NCBI GenBank assembly: GCA_963739625.1
Contig: CAVUAU010000013.1
Span: forward strand, 20,852 to 84,851
Direction: 5' to 3'
Source: Salinimicrobium sp963739625
Lineage (GTDB): Bacteria > Bacteroidota > Bacteroidia > Flavobacteriales > Flavobacteriaceae
DNA: 64,000 bases
The notes under the pieces were generated by a model. The model ran no database searches. It worked only from the letters and a program-made list of their open reading frames with translations, and was not told the DNA's origin. The position numbers and the translations under genes were made by a program. Positions 33,601 through 43,576 of this stretch are shown one piece after another. Numbering within the stretch: position 1 is the first letter of the stretch; every line of letters starts with the position of its first letter.

Positions 33601-35523
33601 TTGAAGAATTTTAAGATGAGCATTTCAGTAAGCAGGAAAACCAAAGCAAAAATAGCAAACCATTTCCAAAGCAGATCAACTTCTCCCGCAGATTGTATCT
33701 CGTCAAAAACTTTCGGAACCGAATCAAGAACCTTGAAATCTTTCAGGTTTTGAGGCTCCAAATAGGAGAGCCTACTTTCCCTGCGATCGTAATTGAACGC
33801 AAGGGTCTCGAGAGCAATCGTATCTCTTAAGATGCGGTAATGACCTGCTGTTGAAGGAAGATCATCAAAGAAAAGTTTCACCTTGTTTTGAAAACTCTGC
33901 TGTCTGGGAATAAAACCGGCTTCAGAAGAGGAAAGCTTTAATATTTCATCTTTTTGAAGAGAAAGGTCGAGGTTAACTTCTTCCGGTTTCCCAATGCCGA
34001 AATAGAGCCGGGAGGAAGAAATCGTTAGTTTACCCATGTTGTAAAGGCTGGGAACTATGAGCGGCGAATTTTTAAAATTCGAATTTTGATCATTTAAGGC
34101 TGCCGAAAATAGAAAAACATGATCTTTTTCCAATAAAAAAGGTTCATTGTTCTCAAAGCTAAGGACCGGATTGCCGGAAAAATTCAGGGAAAAATAAGAA
34201 TTTACCTTAGGATACTGGAAATTCTGAACCTGCTCATCGAATACCTCTTCGTACAAAGGATTCGAAAAAGCAATCTTTGTGATCAATTTTTCCTGTTGTT
34301 TTTTCTCTTTGAACAGGGGCAGGTTCAGGGCGCGAAGCAGTAGATTTTGCTCCTGTAGATCCACTTTTTCTGAAGGAATGATCAAAATAAAAACATCTTC
34401 GGAATGCAATTTTTGAAGCGTATTTACCAAAGAAGAAGGTATTTTCTCCGGTTCGTTAAGAATGATCAGGTTCGCCTGAGATAGCGCATTATAATCAACG
34501 TTTGACACAGAAAAAAAAGAGGCGTCGAATTCCGGAGCTTTGTAGATCCTTTTTAGAAAGTCCATGTCCTGCTCTCCAATAGCTACGAGCTTCACGGGTT
34601 GTGACCTATTGACGCTAAAGAACATTTGATTGTCAAAAGAGAGACCATTATCGTCTATTTCTATTCTTCCGTTTGGAATCGGGGCTGCCGGAAAATTAAA
34701 GACTGTACTGCCTGTGGAATCTGTATCAAATTTCACTGTCTTTTTCGCCAGGAGATTGTGACCGTCAAAGACAGCTACGGGAACCTCTTCCGGTTTGGAT
34801 CCCGAAAAGCTCAGTTTTACCTGGAGCCCGATCTCATCGGGGAGTTTAGAAGTGGCAAGGGCGGTATCAATGCTAATGTTGTTCACATTCTCAGGCTCAA
34901 GTTTCACTACATATGAATTTACACCTTCAATTTCAGGCAGATCATGAGAGGTCCTTTTTTGCAGGTCTGAAATGATTATAAAGTTCTTTTGAACCTGTAG
35001 GTCATGAGAAAAAAAATCTGCAGCCTTCAAACCTATTGTTTTCCAGTCGGGTTGGCCCGGACTGTAATCTAACTGCAGTAACTTTTTGCGAAGCAGCTCC
35101 GGTTCGAGACTCCAAGAAATCTTCTTCGTTTGTAAAGAGGTTGACCTTGGCATCCCCCGGCAAACTCTCCAGCAGTTCCTGTACTGCCCGTTTTAGCAGG
35201 ATGCCTTTTTTTCCCTTTGCCTGCATACTATAAGAATTGTCGAGGTAGACAAGGGTTTCCTGCCCCTTAACAATGCCTTCTTTTGGAGGAAAAAAGGGCT
35301 GTGCAAAAGCTATTATAAGACAGGCCAGCGCCAGTAATCTTGTGCAGAGAATGAGCCACTTTTTAAGCCGTGAACTTTTGCGGGTTTGCAACACTGCTTT
35401 TCTAAGGAACTTGACATTTGTAAACTTCTGGGTCTCAAACTTCCGAAGTTGAAAAAGATGCACCAACACAGGGATCACCAGCAAAAACAGAGCGTAAAGA
35501 AGTTCCGGGTGTTTAAAATGCAT
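33597..35523 (-). pseudogene. BatA/VWA-domain membrane protein, interrupted by a frameshift
   Basis: About 641 aa in two frames. The first (start 35523) has the BatA-type N-terminus HFKHPELLYALFLLVIPVLV, a second hydrophobic helix, and a VWA MIDAS loop in YLDNSYSMQAKGKKG. It diverges after VNLFTNEED. The second (stop 33597) continues SWSLEPELLRKKLLQLDYSP, a long beta-rich region, and a C-terminal transmembrane helix (WFAIFALVFLLTEMLILKFF). Removing one base at the run 35117-35119 joins them as FTNEEDSWSLEPELL. Bacteroidota BatA-like proteins are envelope proteins of unclear function related to aerotolerance operons. It sits between the histidine kinase and the dihydroorotase-like gene. Confidence 0.85.
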
Positions 35524-35559
35524 TAGCGCGGCTACTTTTATCCAAATGTAACAAAAGCT

Positions 35560-36750
35560 TTAGCACGACCTTTTGATTTTTATTTGAAAGTTACTGCCCT
35601 GGCCGGGAGTGGAAGTGATATTGATATCGCCCCCCATGTGATGCAACAGTTTTTTCACGGTTGCCAGACCAATGCCACTGCCGGGATTGCCATTGCGATC
35701 ATCTGCATCGAGGGTGGTGAAAAGATCGAAGATCTTTTCAAAACTCTCCTCCGGAATGCCATTGCCATTGTCCTTTACATTGAAAAAGTAGAATTTATTA
35801 CCTTCTTTAAACGTGATCTCAACATGCCTTTGCTTTTTGTTGTTGTACTTAAGGGCATTGCTTATCAGGTTCATAAAAATTTGCGTGAGCGCGGCCTTGT
35901 TTACCATTCTTAAACGACCTTGCTGCGGATAATCTATCTCAATATCCGGCTCTACCTTGTAGAGGTTCACGATCTTTTCAAAAAAGTTTTTCAGCTCGAC
36001 ATCTTCCTCTTCCTTTTCCAAAATCTTATCACTGCGGTAAAACAACAACAGCCCGTCCACATAGTTGCGAAGGCTGTGAGAGGCCTGTGACAGGTAATCG
36101 ATGTATTGTTTGGTAGTATCGTCAAACCGGTCCTTGTTTTCCTCTTCTAACAGCTCGGTAAGAGAAATAATATTAGCCAGGGGAGACTTGATATCATGAG
36201 AAACCACGCTCGCAAATTTCTCAAGATCGTGGTATCGTTGTTCCAGGTTACTTTGAATGCGACGGTACTCGTTTCTTTGTTTTCTGAAGGTCACAAGATT
36301 GAGCACCTGTTCGGCTAAAATATGAAGTGCCTTCTGCTGTTCCGGGTCGAGATCTTTTGCTTCGGAATCAAGCAGCATCAACACACCAAGACTTTCTCCG
36401 GAAGTCGTGATGAGCGGCATACCTGCAAAAAAGGTGAAATTTCGGATGGCGTTGCCAAACCGTTCATTGGTCTTTAGATTGCTTACCAGAAGCAACTTTT
36501 TTTCCTGCAGCGGAATTTTCCACAGCTCCTCGAGGCCTCTAATTTCTTCGGAAGAGATTCCCACAGCACTTTTGCACCAGGATTGCCCGTTTTCGACGAT
36601 CCATATTGCAGCAGCGGTGGTCTCACAAACCTGGTTGGCTAAAAACAGAATGTCCCGGTATTCTTTTTCCGGGGCGCTCCTTAGGATTTGAAATTCCTCC
36701 GGGACCGGAGGGTGCCGTTCTTCATAATCGGAAAACTGCGTGTCAGGCAT
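35560..36750 (-). CDS. GAF-domain sensor histidine kinase
   Basis: A soluble kinase of about 396 aa, using the ATG at 36750 (MPDTQFSDYEERHPPV) rather than the one at 36816. Domains in order: a GAF sensor (about 30-160, with CETTAAAIWIVENG and GMPLITTSGESLGVLMLLD), a coiled-coil linker, HisKA with the phospho-acceptor in SVVSHDIKSPLANI, and a HATPase with N-box MNLISNALKYNN, G1 VKDNGNGIP, F-box and GSGIGLATVKKLL. There are no transmembrane segments, so the signal is probably internal. No response regulator is encoded beside it. It is followed by the BatA-like gene after 36 bases. Confidence 0.9.
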   Translation of the reverse strand: MPDTQFSDYEERHPPVPEEFQILRSAPEKEYRDILFLANQVCETTAAAIWIVENGQSWCKSAVGISSEEIRGLEELWKIPLQEKKLLLVSNLKTNERFGNAIRNFTFFAGMPLITTSGESLGVLMLLDSEAKDLDPEQQKALHILAEQVLNLVTFRKQRNEYRRIQSNLEQRYHDLEKFASVVSHDIKSPLANIISLTELLEEENKDRFDDTTKQYIDYLSQASHSLRNYVDGLLLFYRSDKILEKEEEDVELKNFFEKIVNLYKVEPDIEIDYPQQGRLRMVNKAALTQIFMNLISNALKYNNKKQRHVEITFKEGNKFYFFNVKDNGNGIPEESFEKIFDLFTTLDADDRNGNPGSGIGLATVKKLLHHMGGDINITSTPGQGSNFQIKIKRSC

Positions 36751-36816
36751 ATATTGATCTACCTTTGAATAAGTTAAAGATATTAATTGTGTGAAAATAT
36801 TCACCGGTTTTTCCAC

Positions 36817-37008
36817 ATATTTTGATCGGGTGATCTGTTTTTCTTAAAAAATTTTCAAAATCGTTGTTTGGTTCCTGCCTCTGGAATCAGAAACAACCCG
36901 GTTGAAATTAATTCTTCCTACTCCGCCTAAAGATGTGGTAATTTCCAGTCAAAAAAGAGGAATAAATTACAATTCATTGATTTTCAATTTAATGGGGGTT
37001 TTCACCCA
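36817..37008. other. Intergenic region before the lipoprotein promoter
   Basis: Part of a 445-base gap (36751-37195) between the divergent kinase and lipoprotein genes. It is AT-rich and without a coding frame or RNA gene that I can recognise. The plus-strand promoter at 37009-37039 leaves a leader of about 150 bases before the lipoprotein start, long enough for leader regulation, but no known riboswitch fold was seen. Confidence 0.35.
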
Positions 37009-37039
37009 TTGACTAATGGCTTCATTATGTCTATTTTTG
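37009..37039 (+). promoter_or_regulatory. Bacteroidota-type promoter of the 37.2-kb lipoprotein gene
   Basis: TTG at 37009-37011, a 20-base spacer and TATTTTTG at 37032-37039. This is a good match to TTG-N19/20-TAnnTTTG. The start codon lies about 155 bases downstream. Confidence 0.6.
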
Positions 37040-37195
37040 GAAAAAGCGGTTCTTCCGTTTATCCTCCCCTCAATTAGTTCCCCCACTTTTTACATAATCA
37101 AGGCAATCCAAACCTGACCGATCCATTTCGGAACGTTGGATCTTCTTTTTATGCATGGTGAAATTGAATATTAACCTTCTAAATATCATATAATT

Positions 37196-38517
37196 ATGAA
37201 ACAGTTAAAATTATTTTTTGCATCCCTGGTAGTCCTTACCCTGTTCTTTACCTCATGTAGTACAGATGAGCCTCAAACCGATACCTCAAAAAAGGCCAGC
37301 CTGTCCTTTGGAGCAATTGTCAATGACGTGGCAAATAAAGTCATGACCCGGCAGTCTCTAGATGATCTGCCTGATTGTTCAGCTGACGCTCCCGCCTATG
37401 TAAGAATTGTCTTGATGCAGGGAGAAAACGAAGTGGTAGGTACAGCAGAAGATCCATACCGCATAGATCTAGTAGCCGGACAGCTTTTCACTCAAGAGGA
37501 TCCTGCTCTTGAACTGGATCCCGGAAGTTATACTCTGGACCATTTTTCGGTTTACAATGAGGCGGGTGATCTTATTTGGGTAGCGCCCAGAGCCGGATCA
37601 GACCTTTCTGACTTTGTAGATAATACCCTGCCCATAACCTTTAATCTTGGTGCCGGGGTCAAAAAATATGTTGATGTTCCGGTCCTATGTTTTGATAACA
37701 GGGATGTCAATGAGTATGGTTATGCCTTCTTTGAGCTTGATGCCATAAGGACCTATGAATACTGCTTCTTTGCAAACTATTGTGATGATGAGGGAAGACA
37801 CTACACAGCTAACTATAGTGTAAACATATGGTTGGGAACAGATAATACCGGCGATGTGTTATATTCCGGACTGGAACCTGTGACTGGAATAGACGAAAAC
37901 GGAGATTTCTTTGCAAGACCGGTTTGTATGGCTTTACCTGTTAATGACGATCCAAACGAGGATTATCTGTATTACGAAGTTACCCTTCTCGACTGGGATG
38001 AAAATTACGGTACCGTGACTCCAATAGTGCTCAATGGTACGCTAAGCAGAAGTGACATTGAAGCCAACTTTGGACCTGACAACACAGTAGAATACGAGCA
38101 CCTGCGCTTCAACTGTTCAGGAGGGGGAGATGAACCAACCGGCCCTGCTTGTCTTACCGGCTATTTCCGGCAACTGTGAAAGAGTATTGTTTATCCAGAT
38201 GGTGAGCAATGGAGATCAACCTGCAGGTCAAACTCCATCTTATCCAATTTATACCGACAGATGGGGATGAAGTAGGAACTATCACCTATAATCTATACCA
38301 ACGTCCTGCAGGACGGGACCTTTTAACCGGAACTGTTCAACTAGATGCCGGCTGGAATGCCACCAACGCAAGGTTTACTCTTCCTAACATTGATGAAGAT
38401 GACGTGTGCGTAAACAATATCAATGATGATAACTTTGACCTTGTTTATGAAGCCGCAACTCTCAGTTATCCTGTTCAGGCAAGGGTTGCCATTAATGTTT
38501 GTCCTGCACCACAGTAA
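37196..38517 (+). pseudogene. Lipoprotein of unknown function with two frameshifts
   Basis: A protein of about 439 aa reconstructed from three frames. It starts with a lipoprotein signal (LKLFFASLVVLTLFFTSC), then an acidic, beta-rich region (DDLPDCSADAPAYVRIVLMQ, LDPGSYTLDHFSVYNEAGDL). The first frame stops at 38179. A second frame gives VLPAISGNCERVLFIQMVSN then GDQPAGQTPSYPIYTD, and a third (stop 38517) gives DEVGTITYNLYQRPAGRD. Removing one base near 38143-38151 (CCC run) and one near 38255-38266 (GGGG run) restores one frame. No known domain is recognised; the N-terminal part resembles DUF4382-like or surface-display lipoproteins. The product is likely on the cell surface. Confidence 0.72.
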
Positions 38518-38541
38518 TGAAAGGATTCTATACCTGATTAT

Positions 38542-38572
38542 AAAGGCTGCCCATTTATGGGTGGCCTTTTTC
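38542..38572 (+). terminator. Terminator after the lipoprotein gene
   Basis: AAAGGCTGCCCAT (from 38542) pairs with ATGGGTGGCCTTTTT, with one mismatch in the stem, followed by T. It also faces the convergent TIGR02757 gene. Confidence 0.75.
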
Positions 38573-38583
38573 CTATAAATGGA

Positions 38584-39388
38584 TCAATATTTCTCAAAAA
38601 CTCCTAATCCAAACAGGGCAAAATCGTATTTTACAGGATCCTGAGGATCCATTTTTCTTAGATTTCCATCCAATTCCTGCAGCGCTTTTGCATCGTTCTG
38701 TTTTCTCTTTAGCAGCCCCAGTTTCCTGGCCACATTTCCTGAGTGTACGTCAAGTGGACAGCTTAAAATAGCAGGAGCAATACTTTTCCATATTCCAAAG
38801 TCCACTTTCCCGGCGTCTTTTCTCACCATCCATCGCAGGAACATGTTTATTCTTTTTGCTGCCGAATTCTTTAGAGGATCACTCACGTGTTTTTGAGTAC
38901 GTGACGGGGTGTGGCAGTTCGAAAAATGTCTTCTTAAACTCGTGTATGGCAGGTTGCAGGCTGCTGTCATTTGAATGTTTACTGAAGGTATTTTCAAGCC
39001 CGCCGTGATTCTTGTAAATATTGCGAAGGGCGGTAATAAAATAGGTGAGATCGGTGCCATTGAAGGTGCGGTGTACAAATTGTTCCAGCCGGTCAAGGTC
39101 TTCCGGGGAATGGTTCATGACAAAATCATAAGGTGAATTATCGAGCATTTCCATCATGGAAGTGGCATTTTTGAGGATGCTCTTGCGGTTACCCCAGGAA
39201 ATGATAGAGGTCAAAAAACCGGCTATTTCAATGTCTTCTTTCCGGGAGAACCTGTGCGGGATCTGCACGGGATCTGTATCAATAAATTCGGGGCTGTTGT
39301 ATTGTTCTACCTTGAAGTCGAGGAATTCCTTTAATTCAGAAGTTGTCAAAAATGAGGTTTTTGAGGCGTTATACAATATTGCCGTCAA
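38584..39388 (-). pseudogene. TIGR02757 family protein, interrupted by a frameshift
   Basis: About 267 aa in two frames. The first (start 39388) reads FLTTSELKEFLDFKVEQYN, then GFLTSIISWGNRKSILKNAT and HEFKKTFFELPHP. The second (stop 38584) continues SRTQKHVSDPLKNSAAKRIN, FLRWMVRKDAGKVDFGIWK, CPLDVHSGNVARKLGLL and DPVKYDFALFGLGVFE. These are the known blocks of TIGR02757, a conserved Bacteroidota family with a DNA glycosylase-like helical character (the conserved Asp and His in LDVHSGNVAR). Removing one G from the GGGG run at 38906-38909 restores the frame. Its start overlaps the end of the LolD gene by 20 bases. Confidence 0.85.
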
Positions 39389-40028
39389 CCATGGTCAGCT
39401 TTTTGTCTGCCATGTCGGCCAATTCTTCATTGTGCGTAACAATTACAAAAGTCTGGCCAAATTCCTTCCGCAGTTCAAAGAAGAGCCTGTGCAGGTTTTC
39501 TGCCGATTCACTGTCGAGATTACCCGAAGGTTCATCAGCAAAGATCACTCCCGGATTGTTGATTAAAGCACGCGCCACGGCTACTCTTTGCTGTTCCCCA
39601 CCACTCATTTGAGCAGGTTTATGAGCTGCCCTTTTCGAAAGCCCCAAAAAATTAAGCAACTCCTTTGCACGCTTTTCTGCCTCCTGCTTTGGTGTTTGAT
39701 GAATAAAGGCGGGAATGCAAACATTCTCTATTGCAGTAAATTCGGGAAGCAACTGGTGAAACTGAAAAATGAAACCAATATTCTCATTTCTAAACCTGGA
39801 GAGGTCTTTAGAGGAAAGTGAAAATACGTCGACCCCATTGACCTGCAGACTGCTGTTGTTGTTCCTGTCGGGTTTTTCGAGCGTACCCAGGATCTGGAGT
39901 AAAGTAGTTTTTCCCGCTCCCGAAGCACCCACTATTGAAATGATCTCGCTTTTGGCGATGTGCAGGTCGACCCCTTTTAAAACATGAAGATCATTATACG
40001 TTTTGTGAATATTCCGGGCTTCTATCAT
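39369..40028 (-). CDS. lolD: ABC transporter ATP-binding protein, LolD/MacB type
   Basis: A 219-aa ATPase. Walker A is VGASGAGKTTLL (K40), the Q-loop FIFQFHQLLPEFTA, the signature QMSGGEQQRVAVARAL, Walker B VIFADEPSGNLDS and the H-loop VIVTHNEELA. The region after Walker B (SGNLDSESAENLHRLFFEL) is typical of the LolD/FtsE/MacB class, which in Bacteroidota is usually called LolD for lipoprotein release from the inner membrane. No permease partner lies in the neighbourhood, so the partner is encoded elsewhere. The gene overlaps TIGR02757 and starts 29 bases after the DUF5916 gene, so it may be part of a run with those genes. Confidence 0.88.
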   Translation of the reverse strand: MIEARNIHKTYNDLHVLKGVDLHIAKSEIISIVGASGAGKTTLLQILGTLEKPDRNNNSSLQVNGVDVFSLSSKDLSRFRNENIGFIFQFHQLLPEFTAIENVCIPAFIHQTPKQEAEKRAKELLNFLGLSKRAAHKPAQMSGGEQQRVAVARALINNPGVIFADEPSGNLDSESAENLHRLFFELRKEFGQTFVIVTHNEELADMADKKLTMVDGNIV

Positions 40029-40056
40029 AATTAGGCTTTCTTCTGCAATATTAGTC

Positions 40057-42486
40057 TTAAATCGTATTTTTAACCGTATTATAGTCCAAATAATACACCA
40101 CTCGTAAAGAAAGATTGTGCCTCACCGGCTGTTGGAAAAGCTCGTCCAGGCTTTGTGCGTAGTTGAGATCACTCTGGTTGTCCAGCTTAAAGATGGAATT
40201 TCGATACAACAGGATCATTTCACTACCCGGTGCAAACCGCCATTGATAGCTTAGATCAAGATTCCAGATATTGAAATTGGCATCTGGATCATTCCGGGAA
40301 GTAACGGGATAAGAAGTCCCGGTCAATTTTCCATTGTCTTCCAGTTTGTAGAAAGTATCATCAGCAAAGGCAGCCGCCGACCAAAAATTTCGGAAACTTA
40401 AATTTATGGCAGTCCTGGTGCTAAAGTTATAGCTCCCCTGTAAAGAATTTTCTACGCTTTCCATATCGCGGTTCCCAAAAATGACATTTTTTGGTAGTAA
40501 GTTCACGAAACTGTCACGGTCATTTTCTTTATAATATTCAAACCTGTATATCAAACTGAACTTATTATTAAACCTAAACCTGGGGCTTACAATTAAATTC
40601 CAGTTGTTATAGCCGGGTCCAAAAAAATTGCCGTAGGTACTTCTTATATCATAGGCAAAGCGTTTGCGATAATCTGAAGAAACCCAGGCATTGGCCGTCG
40701 TATTTCCGGGATAAAGGATGAAAGTATTTGCTCTTCGGGGTTCAAAGAAATCTTTGTACTCTGTGTCCACATTCCAGAAGCCGCCAAAAGCAAAACGCTC
40801 GCGGGTTTGACCAAAGAAACTTGCACCCACACCCGTTGCAACATTGACATCGGGTTTATACCGCCTCTGGTGATTACCATAGAATTGCACCCTGTACTCG
40901 TTGAAGATACCCTGCGGCTCAAAAATGCGATAGGAGGTATTCCAGTAGAAATCATTGTAATTATTGGTGAAGTTGAGGCCAAGATCATTGATGTCATAGG
41001 TTTCATTGGCAAAATCATGAGTTATACCATACCTGAAGTTGCCCTTTGTACGGGAAAACTCCAGGGTAGAAGCAAAACCTGTAAGATTTTGTGAAGGTAA
41101 ATTCACATTGCTCATTTTCGCTTCCCCCGAAAAGTTGAAAGAGCTGGACTTGTTATACACGTCAAAAAGAAAACCTGAAACATTCCCGTCTCTAAAATGG
41201 CCTTCGCGAGTCACGTTGGTATTGATGATGGAAACTGAAGATTTTTGATCAAACTGCTGGTCGAGCACAAAAATGTTGTAATTGGCAACGGGTTCTGTCA
41301 CGATCTCCCTTGTCTCGCCGGAAGTTTTATTCCTGATGCGGGCGCTGGTTCTTTCGGTTATGGCATTAAAAAATCCAATCCCCAGGCCGCTTTCTGTCCT
41401 TCCGGAGATCTTGAGCGCATTGAGGAGATTTGTTTTTTCGGGATTGTCTATCACCTCCTCCTCATCTAAAAGCTCATCCTGCACTTCATTAAAGCCAAGA
41501 GGCGTGTCACCAATTCTCCTGGAGTAGAAGAGGCCGCCTTTGGAAAAGAGCTCTGTACCTTCAGTAAAAAAGGCGCGGTTTTCTCCAAATGTCTGTTCGA
41601 AAGGCCCCAGGTTAAGCTCGACCTCGTCATAGGCGGTCTGGCCAAAATCAGGTATTAAAGTGGCATCTAAGGTAAAGGCGTCAGAAATGCCATATTTGAG
41701 ATCCATCCCGGCATTGAAGGAGGTGTTGGTGTCGCCATCATATTGATCAACTTCCCCCGAAATATATGGATAAAAACTAAGTCGTACCGGCGCGTCAATG
41801 TCACTTATCCCGGTCAGAAGTCCGTTGTAATGCGTGAATTTCCCAAGAGATTTATTGACGTAGTTCCATACATATTTCTCATTCCTGCTATTGATCAACC
41901 TCCCAAATTGCAGACCCCAGAGCTGATCTTTTTTCTCGGGAAAACGCAGTGCCGAATACGGGATCCTCATTTCGGCAAACCAACCGTTTTCGGCAATACT
42001 TACCTGGGCATCCCACACCACATTGTATGAGTAATCTTCATTTTCACCCTTCATCTTGGCATCGGCCAGAGTGCCGGCGGCAGTGACAAGAAAGCGGGTT
42101 TGATTTTCGCCGTCATTGTAGGTATTGAGGTCAACTATAAAATAGTCGGCAATGGGCACATTGTCGCGCTGGGCAAATTGTCGTCTAATGCTTTCGGCGT
42201 TATCGTCGAACAAATAGGCAGCGACATATATAGCTTCATCTGTGTATGCAAGTTTAACTTCGGTAGGGTGAGAAGAAGGGGCAGGAGTACCGTCACCCGG
42301 TTCCAGCATAACAAAATCACTTGCCACCGGGAGGTTGCTCCACACGTCATCATCCAACACGCCGTCAATTTTGGGGGCTTCAGATATTCTTGTCGCGGTA
42401 TAGGTTTTGGGTTCCTTTTTTTCCTGCGAAAATGCAAGCGTTGAAGAAAGGAAAAAGAACATCAGAAATAAGAGTCTGAAAGGCAT
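40057..42486 (-). CDS. DUF5916 / CBM9-like outer-membrane-associated protein
   Basis: An 809-aa secreted protein with a signal peptide (PFRLLFLMFFFLSSTLAFSQ). The N-terminal 200 residues form a CBM9-like beta-sandwich (KIDGVLDDDVWSNLPVASDF, YTDEAIYVAAYLFDDN, RFLVTAAGTLADAKM). The rest is the DUF5916 domain with many beta-strands, aromatic-rich turns and the motif LIPDFGQTAYDEVELNLGPF, and it ends with strands that could insert in the outer membrane. The family is widespread in Bacteroidota; biological role is unknown, and carbohydrate binding is only suggested by the CBM9-like fold. It is transcribed alone or with LolD downstream. It is divergent from msrA. Confidence 0.88.
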   Translation of the reverse strand: MPFRLLFLMFFFLSSTLAFSQEKKEPKTYTATRISEAPKIDGVLDDDVWSNLPVASDFVMLEPGDGTPAPSSHPTEVKLAYTDEAIYVAAYLFDDNAESIRRQFAQRDNVPIADYFIVDLNTYNDGENQTRFLVTAAGTLADAKMKGENEDYSYNVVWDAQVSIAENGWFAEMRIPYSALRFPEKKDQLWGLQFGRLINSRNEKYVWNYVNKSLGKFTHYNGLLTGISDIDAPVRLSFYPYISGEVDQYDGDTNTSFNAGMDLKYGISDAFTLDATLIPDFGQTAYDEVELNLGPFEQTFGENRAFFTEGTELFSKGGLFYSRRIGDTPLGFNEVQDELLDEEEVIDNPEKTNLLNALKISGRTESGLGIGFFNAITERTSARIRNKTSGETREIVTEPVANYNIFVLDQQFDQKSSVSIINTNVTREGHFRDGNVSGFLFDVYNKSSSFNFSGEAKMSNVNLPSQNLTGFASTLEFSRTKGNFRYGITHDFANETYDINDLGLNFTNNYNDFYWNTSYRIFEPQGIFNEYRVQFYGNHQRRYKPDVNVATGVGASFFGQTRERFAFGGFWNVDTEYKDFFEPRRANTFILYPGNTTANAWVSSDYRKRFAYDIRSTYGNFFGPGYNNWNLIVSPRFRFNNKFSLIYRFEYYKENDRDSFVNLLPKNVIFGNRDMESVENSLQGSYNFSTRTAINLSFRNFWSAAAFADDTFYKLEDNGKLTGTSYPVTSRNDPDANFNIWNLDLSYQWRFAPGSEMILLYRNSIFKLDNQSDLNYAQSLDELFQQPVRHNLSLRVVYYLDYNTVKNTI

Positions 42487-42619
42487 TAGATCAATAGCTT
42501 TTTTGAAGGAACTTGTGCGATTGCAATGTTAATGAAGAAATGTAATATTAGAAAATCTTAACCTATATCAATATTGCAGTTTCTGCAGATTTTGGTTACT
42601 TTCAGAAAAAGAAGAGACC

Positions 42620-43177
42620 ATGGAAGAAAAGAAAATTGAGATTGCCACATTCGCCGGCGGCTGTTTTTGGTGTACCGAAGCAGTTTTCCAGAGAATAGAA
42701 GGCGTTGAGAAAGTAATTCCCGGCTTTACGGGAGGAGAGATAAAAAATCCGGCTTACAGGGAGGTCATTTCGGGCCGAACCGGACATGCCGAAGCAATAC
42801 AAATTCATTTTGATCCCACTTTGACCAGCTATGATGAGCTGGTGCATATTTTCTTTAGCACACATGACCCTACCACCCTTAACCGCCAGCAGAATGATGT
42901 AGGTACCCAATACCGCAGTGCTATTTTTTATCATTCTGAAGAGCAGAAAGCAACTGCCGAAAAAATCAAAAAAGAACTGGAGGAGAATAACACCTTTTCT
43001 GACCCTATAGTCACTGAAATTAAAGAAGCACATGCTTTTTACGTGGCAGAGGAGGAGCATCATGATTATTACAATTCTCACCGAAGTCAACCGTACTGCC
43101 AGGTGATCATAGATCCAAAGGTGCAGAAGCTGCGGAATAAGTACTCTCACAAGTTAAAACCCGCCGAAGCCGGATAA
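42620..43177 (+). CDS. msrA: Peptide-methionine (S)-S-oxide reductase
   Basis: A 185-aa cytoplasmic repair enzyme that reduces methionine S-sulfoxide in proteins, using thioredoxin. The active site GGCFWCTEAVF carries the catalytic Cys15, with Cys18 (C-x-x-C) as in many Bacteroidota and plant forms. Other conserved parts are GVEKVIPGFTGG, TGHAEAIQIHFDP, NRQQNDVGTQYRSAIF and AEEEHHDYY. There is a Cys in SQPYCQVIIDPKV. No MsrB domain is fused. The gene is monocistronic or followed by the small membrane gene 40 bases later. Confidence 0.96.
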   Translation: MEEKKIEIATFAGGCFWCTEAVFQRIEGVEKVIPGFTGGEIKNPAYREVISGRTGHAEAIQIHFDPTLTSYDELVHIFFSTHDPTTLNRQQNDVGTQYRSAIFYHSEEQKATAEKIKKELEENNTFSDPIVTEIKEAHAFYVAEEEHHDYYNSHRSQPYCQVIIDPKVQKLRNKYSHKLKPAEAG

Positions 43178-43216
43178 CGGCACCTTTTTTGCTTTATCTA
43201 CATCAAAACTGAAAAA

Positions 43217-43522
43217 ATGATAAGGAAAAAGAAAAATTCTCTCATAAAGTCCCTCGTTTTGGACGGTATTGGTATGGCCACTGTTGCCGTACCCTTAGTA
43301 GGTCCTTTTCTCGACCTTTTATGGGCACCATACGCTGCAAAAAAGATGTCTGAGATGTACCCCGGAAAAAAGGGAAAACTGGCATCGGCCATTGTGTTCA
43401 TTGAAGAGATACTTCCTTTTACAGATGTGATCCCAACCTTTACACTCATGTGGATCTATACTTATGTTTGGAAGAAAGAACCAGCCGTCGCCGGAGATAT
43501 AATAGAAGTAGAGGCTTACTAG
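43217..43522 (+). CDS. Small hydrophobic protein, unknown function
   Basis: A 101-aa protein with a basic start (IRKKKNSLIKSLVLDGIG), a hydrophobic hairpin (MATVAVPLVGPFLDLLWAPY), a soluble loop (AAKKMSEMYPGKKGKLASA) and a second hydrophobic region (LPFTDVIPTFTLMWIYTYVW). The layout (short helices around a Pro-Phe-Leu-Asp-Leu turn) resembles small membrane proteins annotated only as hypothetical in flavobacteria. Transcribed with msrA, 40 bases upstream, and followed by a strong terminator. Confidence 0.65.
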   Translation: MIRKKKNSLIKSLVLDGIGMATVAVPLVGPFLDLLWAPYAAKKMSEMYPGKKGKLASAIVFIEEILPFTDVIPTFTLMWIYTYVWKKEPAVAGDIIEVEAY

Positions 43523-43545
43523 CTTTTTTTGAAAAATAATAATAT

Positions 43546-43569
43546 AAAGGCCCAAAAAGGGCCTTTTTT
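43546..43569. terminator. Bidirectional terminator
   Basis: AAAGGCCC (43546-43553) pairs with GGGCCTTTTTT (43559-43569) across an AAAAA loop. It ends the plus-strand small gene and faces the convergent TonB receptor gene. Confidence 0.8.
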
Positions 43570-43576
43570 GATGCTC

